The notes beneath the pieces are model-generated. The model had not been told where the DNA came from and made no database searches. It saw only the letters and a program-made list of their open reading frames with translations. From the NCBI RefSeq assembly GCF_900116445.1, contig NZ_FPBH01000010.1, forward strand, positions 62,001 through 126,000: 64,000 bases of DNA. Direction: 5' to 3'. Below are positions 60,335-64,000 of the stretch, piece by piece (position 1 is the stretch's first letter; every line of letters begins with the position of its first letter). The position numbers were made by a program, and so were the translations under genes. This DNA is from Paraburkholderia aspalathi (GTDB lineage: Bacteria; Pseudomonadota; Gammaproteobacteria; Burkholderiales; Burkholderiaceae).

Positions 60335-61500
60335 AGATTCACGAGTACCAGGGTAAGGAAATCCTGCGGAAATTCGGCGTCGCGGTACCGCGCGGCAAGC
60401 CGGTCTTCTCGGTGGATGATGCGGTCAAGGCCGCGGAAGAGCTCGGCGGCCCGGTATGGGTCGTGAAGGCTCAGATCCACGCGGGTGGCCGTGGCAAGGG
60501 CGGCGGCGTGAAAGTCGCCAAGTCGCTGGAACAGGTTCGTGAATACTCGAATCAGATCCTCGGCATGCAGCTCGTCACGCACCAGACCGGTCCGGAAGGC
60601 CAGAAGGTGAATCGCCTGCTGATCGAAGAAGGCGCTGACATCAAGAAGGAACTGTATGTCGGCCTCGTGATCGATCGCGTTTCGCAGAAGATCGTCGTGA
60701 TGGCATCGAGCGAAGGCGGCATGGACGTCGAAGAAGTCGCGGAAAAGACGCCTGAGCTGATCCACAAGATCGCCGTCGATCCGTCGACCGGTCTGAAAGA
60801 CGCCGAAGCCGACGAGCTCGCAACGAAGATCGGCGTGCCCGCCGCTTCGCTGCCGCAAGCGCGCGCGATCCTGCAAGGCCTGTACAAGGCATTCTGGGAA
60901 ACTGACGCATCGCTGGCCGAAATCAACCCGCTGATCCTGACCGGCGACGGCAAGGTCATCGCGTTGGACGCGAAATTCAACTTCGATTCGAACGCACTGT
61001 TCCGTCATCCGGAAATCGTCGCGTATCGCGATCTGGACGAAGAAGATCCGGCTGAAGTCGAAGCGTCGAAGTTCGACCTCGCCTACATCTCGCTCGACGG
61101 CAACATCGGCTGCCTCGTGAACGGCGCTGGCCTCGCAATGGCAACGATGGACACCATCAAGCTGTTCGGCGGCGAACCGGCGAACTTCCTGGACGTGGGC
61201 GGTGGCGCCACGACCGAGAAGGTCACGGAAGCGTTCAAGATCATGCTGAAGAACCCGAACCTGACCGCGATTCTGGTCAACATTTTCGGCGGCATCATGC
61301 GCTGCGACGTGATCGCGGAAGGCGTGATCGCGGCGTCGAAGGCCGTGTCGCTGAAGGTGCCGCTCGTCGTCCGCATGAAGGGCACGAACGAAGACCTCGG
61401 CAAGAAGATGCTCGCTGAATCCGGTCTGCCGATCATCGCGGCTGACAGCATGGAAGAAGCGGCTCAGAAGGTCGTCGCGGCTGCTGCGGGCAAGGCGTAA
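60331..61500 (+). CDS. sucC: Succinyl-CoA synthetase beta subunit
   Basis: ATP-grasp subunit of 389 residues catalysing, with SucD, the substrate-level phosphorylation step of the TCA cycle. Starts MKIHEYQGKEILRKFGV; includes the ATP-grasp residues in VVKAQIHAGGRGKGGGVK, the metal-binding LAEINPLILTGDG, and the active NGAGLAMATMD and VNIFGGIMRCD blocks. Full length. Its ATG overlaps the preceding DUF2889 stop, and sucD follows after 127 bases. Confidence 0.98.
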   Translation: MKIHEYQGKEILRKFGVAVPRGKPVFSVDDAVKAAEELGGPVWVVKAQIHAGGRGKGGGVKVAKSLEQVREYSNQILGMQLVTHQTGPEGQKVNRLLIEEGADIKKELYVGLVIDRVSQKIVVMASSEGGMDVEEVAEKTPELIHKIAVDPSTGLKDAEADELATKIGVPAASLPQARAILQGLYKAFWETDASLAEINPLILTGDGKVIALDAKFNFDSNALFRHPEIVAYRDLDEEDPAEVEASKFDLAYISLDGNIGCLVNGAGLAMATMDTIKLFGGEPANFLDVGGGATTEKVTEAFKIMLKNPNLTAILVNIFGGIMRCDVIAEGVIAASKAVSLKVPLVVRMKGTNEDLGKKMLAESGLPIIAADSMEEAAQKVVAAAAGKA

Positions 61501-61627
61501 GCCAAACCCCCAAGCGCGTTTACCAGGATTACGAATGGCGGGGCGCGAGTGGCGCAACAGCGACGCGGGCGAGAACATTCCGCTTCGCGGCGCCACCGCA
61601 TGACGCCAAACGAACAGAGGTCAATAC

Positions 61628-62509
61628 ATGTCGATTCTGATTAACAAAGACACCAAGGTCATCACGCAGGGCATTACCGGCAAGACCGGTCAGTTCCATA
61701 CGCGTGCTTGCCGTGAATATGCAAACGGCCGCGAAGCGTACGTTGCAGGCGTGAACCCGAAGAAGGCCGGCGAAGATTTCGAAGGCATTCCTATCTACGC
61801 GAGCGTCGCTGAAGCCAAGGCTGAAACGGGCGCGACCGTGTCGGTGATTTATGTTCCGCCGGCAGGCGCTGCCGCTGCCATCTGGGAAGCCGTCGAAGCC
61901 GACCTGGATCTCGCAATCTGTATCACGGAAGGCATTCCTGTCCGTGACATGATCGAGCTCAAGGCACGCATGCGCGCAAAGAACAGCAAGACGCTGCTGC
62001 TCGGACCGAACTGCCCGGGCACGATCACGCCGGACGAACTGAAGATCGGCATCATGCCGGGTCACATCCACCGCAAGGGCCGCATCGGCGTCGTGTCGCG
62101 TTCGGGCACGCTGACGTATGAAGCAGTTGGCCAATTGACGGCAATCGGCCTTGGCCAATCGTCGGCAGTCGGTATCGGCGGCGACCCGATCAACGGTCTG
62201 AAGCACATCGACGTGATGAAGATGTTCAACGACGATCCGGAAACGGACGCCGTCATCATGATCGGCGAGATCGGTGGTCCGGACGAAGCGAATGCTGCTG
62301 AGTGGATCAAGGACAACATGAAGAAGCCGGTGGTTGGCTTTATCGCTGGTGTTACGGCGCCTCCGGGCAAGCGCATGGGCCACGCCGGCGCGCTGATCTC
62401 GGGCGGTGCGGACACGGCCGAAGCCAAGCTGGAAATCATGGACGCATGCGGTATCAAGGTCACGAAGAACCCGTCGGAAATGGCGCGTCTTCTGAAGGCG
62501 ATGCTGTAA
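61628..62509 (+). CDS. sucD: Succinyl-CoA synthetase alpha subunit
   Basis: Subunit of 293 residues that binds CoA and carries the phosphohistidine. CoA-binding start GKTGQFHTRACREYANG, GPNCPGTITPDELKIGIMPG, the SRSGTLTYEAVGQLT block and the phosphohistidine loop GKRMGHAGALISGG near residue 245. Full length. Followed by a terminator, so it ends the operon. Confidence 0.98.
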   Translation: MSILINKDTKVITQGITGKTGQFHTRACREYANGREAYVAGVNPKKAGEDFEGIPIYASVAEAKAETGATVSVIYVPPAGAAAAIWEAVEADLDLAICITEGIPVRDMIELKARMRAKNSKTLLLGPNCPGTITPDELKIGIMPGHIHRKGRIGVVSRSGTLTYEAVGQLTAIGLGQSSAVGIGGDPINGLKHIDVMKMFNDDPETDAVIMIGEIGGPDEANAAEWIKDNMKKPVVGFIAGVTAPPGKRMGHAGALISGGADTAEAKLEIMDACGIKVTKNPSEMARLLKAML

Positions 62510-62582
62510 AAACGAAATTTGCGGCTCGTACAGCGCATTTTTTGATACGCTTACGAGATCCTTTCGTAAGCGTGCGATTCTA

Positions 62583-62618
62583 AAAAGCGGGGGAGTCTAG
62601 ACTCCTCCGCTTTTTTAT
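62583..62618 (+). terminator. Terminator after sucD
   Basis: AAAAGCGGGGGAGT pairs with ACTCCTCCGCTTTT with one mismatch around a CTAG centre, then a run of T. Confidence 0.85.
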
Positions 62619-62654
62619 TGCCCGCGCGTCCGATTCCTTCTCATTCTTTCACTC

Positions 62655-63359
62655 ATGCTCGAGTTCTTCGCCACGCTCCATTGGGGCGCAGTCATTCAGA
62701 TCATCGTCATCGACATCCTGCTGGGTGGTGATAATGCCGTCGTGATCGCGCTTGCCTGCCGCAACCTGCCGCCTGCGCAGCGTACGAAAGGCGTGCTGTG
62801 GGGCACGGCCGGCGCCATCGTGCTGCGCGTCGCGCTGATTGCGTTTGCCGTGGCGCTGCTCGACGTGCCGTTGCTGAAATTCGCTGGTGGCCTGTTGCTG
62901 CTGTGGATCGGCGTGCGTCTGATGGCGCCCGCGCATGATGCCCACGAGAACGTCAAGCCGGCCGACAAGCTGATGTCGGCGATCAAGACCATCATCATCG
63001 CGGATGCCGTGATGAGTCTCGACAATGTGATCGCGATTGCCGGCGCGGCCGAGGCGGCCGACCCCGAGCATCGCCTTGCGCTGGTGATTTTCGGGCTGGT
63101 GGTGAGTATTCCGCTGATCGTGTGGGGCAGTCAGCTGGTGTTGAAGCTGCTCGACCGTTTTCCGATCGTCATCACGCTCGGCGCCGCGCTTCTCGGCTGG
63201 ATTGCTGGTGGCCTGATCATCAACGATCCGGCAGGCGACCGTTGGCCGATCCTCGATACGCCGCTGGCCGAGTACGGCATGAGCATCGCCGGTGCGCTGT
63301 TCGTCGTGATCCTCGGGTATCTGCTCAAGCGCCGCAACGCGAGTCGCGCGGCGGCTTGA
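62655..63359 (+). CDS. TerC-family integral membrane protein
   Basis: Inner-membrane protein of 234 residues with about seven hydrophobic segments and the two family motifs LLGGDNAVVIALA in helix 1 and SLDNVIAIAGAA in helix 4, each with conserved Asp-Asn. TerC/Alx-type proteins are linked to manganese export and tellurite resistance. The leader between the sucD terminator and the ATG is only about 37 bases, so no room exists for a yybP-ykoY manganese riboswitch. Substrate is inferred from family. Confidence 0.88.
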   Translation: MLEFFATLHWGAVIQIIVIDILLGGDNAVVIALACRNLPPAQRTKGVLWGTAGAIVLRVALIAFAVALLDVPLLKFAGGLLLLWIGVRLMAPAHDAHENVKPADKLMSAIKTIIIADAVMSLDNVIAIAGAAEAADPEHRLALVIFGLVVSIPLIVWGSQLVLKLLDRFPIVITLGAALLGWIAGGLIINDPAGDRWPILDTPLAEYGMSIAGALFVVILGYLLKRRNASRAAA

Positions 63360-63452
63360 CGCTGCTGGGCGAGCTGACCTGAACACCGCTGCTTCGGCGC
63401 AACGTTAGCCATTTGGCTGACTGTGTCGAATGCGCGCTGCTGGCTACGATTG

Positions 63453-63489
63453 AAACGCCTGTCCCCGACTCGAGGGGCAGGCGTTTTTC
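63453..63489 (+). terminator. Terminator after the TerC-family gene
   Basis: AAACGCCTGTCCCC pairs with GGGGCAGGCGTTT with one bulged T, then five T. Confidence 0.8.
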
Positions 63490-63506
63490 GTTTCAGGAGC
63501 CTGCCG

Positions 63507-64000
63507 ATGACCGTTACTTTGCCGTATTCCCCTTTTTCCCAGTCCACGCCTTCGTCCCGGAACGCGTTCGAACGAGCGCGCTGGACCGTGCCGCTCGCTC
63601 GTGCCTGCCGCCGCTTCGGTTCCGGCTTAGGCTTCGGCTTTACGCTGATCGAACTGATGATCGTGCTGGCAATCGTCGGCGTGATCGCGGCCTATGCGAT
63701 TCCGGCGTATCAGGACTATCTGGCCCGCAGCCGCGTTGGCGAGGGTCTCTCGCTGGCTGCCTCCGCGCGGCTTGCAGTGTCCGAAAACGCCGCCAGCGGC
63801 AATGCGTTCGGCGGTGGTTATGCGTCGCCGCCGGCCACCCGCAACGTCGAATCCGTTCACGTCGACGACGATACCGGGCAGATCACCGTCGCCTTCACGA
63901 CGCGCGTCGCGCCTGCCGGGTCGAACACGCTGACCCTGGTGCCATCGGTGCCGGACAACGCCGACGCACCCACTGCGCGAATCGCCTTGAGCAAGGGCGC
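63507..64000 (+). CDS. Type IV pilin, 3' end outside window
   Basis: Prepilin of at least 164 residues, open to the window end. The prepilin peptidase site is GFG|FTLIELMIVLAIVGVIAAYA with cleavage after Gly44; the mature protein starts with Phe and has the conserved Glu5, then a hydrophobic helix and a soluble globular part. A cysteine pair was not yet reached. CAGGAG lies seven bases before the ATG. The leader before the cleavage site is about 44 residues, unusually long for class IV pilins; a GTG at 63588 would give a shorter one but lacks a ribosome site. Pilus gene context lies beyond the window. Confidence 0.85.
   Translation, partial: MTVTLPYSPFSQSTPSSRNAFERARWTVPLARACRRFGSGLGFGFTLIELMIVLAIVGVIAAYAIPAYQDYLARSRVGEGLSLAASARLAVSENAASGNAFGGGYASPPATRNVESVHVDDDTGQITVAFTTRVAPAGSNTLTLVPSVPDNADAPTARIALSKG

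Overview
The window looks like a chromosomal core segment of a high-GC betaproteobacterium, most likely a Paraburkholderia or Burkholderia relative. The evidence is the GC-rich third codon positions, the gene orders erpA after rpsI, dusB-fis-purH-ruvC, miaB-phoL-ybeY-corC-lnt and recA-recX-sucCD, and a CTG-N10-CAG LexA box in front of recA. I found no insertion sequence, integrase, prophage, CRISPR array or rRNA operon. Species was not established.

Layout. 1-5000: rpsI end, erpA, anmK, tyrS, dtd and a histidine phosphatase. 5000-8300: ruvB, ruvA and ruvC on the minus strand, with a LysE-type exporter gene lying in the opposite direction between ruvA and ruvC. 8300-15100: purH, fis and dusB, then the ubiquinone hydroxylase/pepP pair and a glutathione transferase. 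15300-23000: an M48 lipoprotein protease and the envelope/RNA cluster lnt, corC, chaC-like, ybeY, phoL, miaB. 23000-26700: LysR regulator, VOC protein, MFS exporter and a cupin regulator. 26800-28700: FMN riboswitch with ribB, then a HAD phosphatase. 28850-35600: the glycerol regulon glpF, glpK, glpD and glpR, with a lipoprotein, a TetR gene and a small ORF between glpD and glpR.

35900-40800: a gamma-glutamyltransferase-like enzyme abutting an MHS transporter, a di-iron protein with acyl-ACP-desaturase-like ligand spacing behind a structured leader, and a small conserved protein. 40800-47700: a DEAD-box helicase, a hemolysin III protein, a triheme/diheme cytochrome c pair, copC-copD, and two small coupled genes. 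47900-52300: galactonate dehydratase facing a GntR regulator across a perfect palindrome, then a DHA2 drug exporter facing a MarR regulator across another palindrome. 52350-57200: small secreted protein, tRNA-Met, MHS transporter and a TctDE-like two-component system. 57280-64000: SOS box, recA, recX, a DUF2889 gene fused by overlap to sucC, sucD, a TerC protein and the start of a type IV pilin gene.

Most of the content is ordinary housekeeping. I do not see a large undescribed multi-gene system. The points most worth a second look are the mutually exclusive RNA pairings upstream of the di-iron gene (39152-39250), the aquaglyceroporin with altered NPA boxes (28851-29564), the GntR gene with no canonical start codon (about 49333-50046), and several strong palindromic operator candidates.
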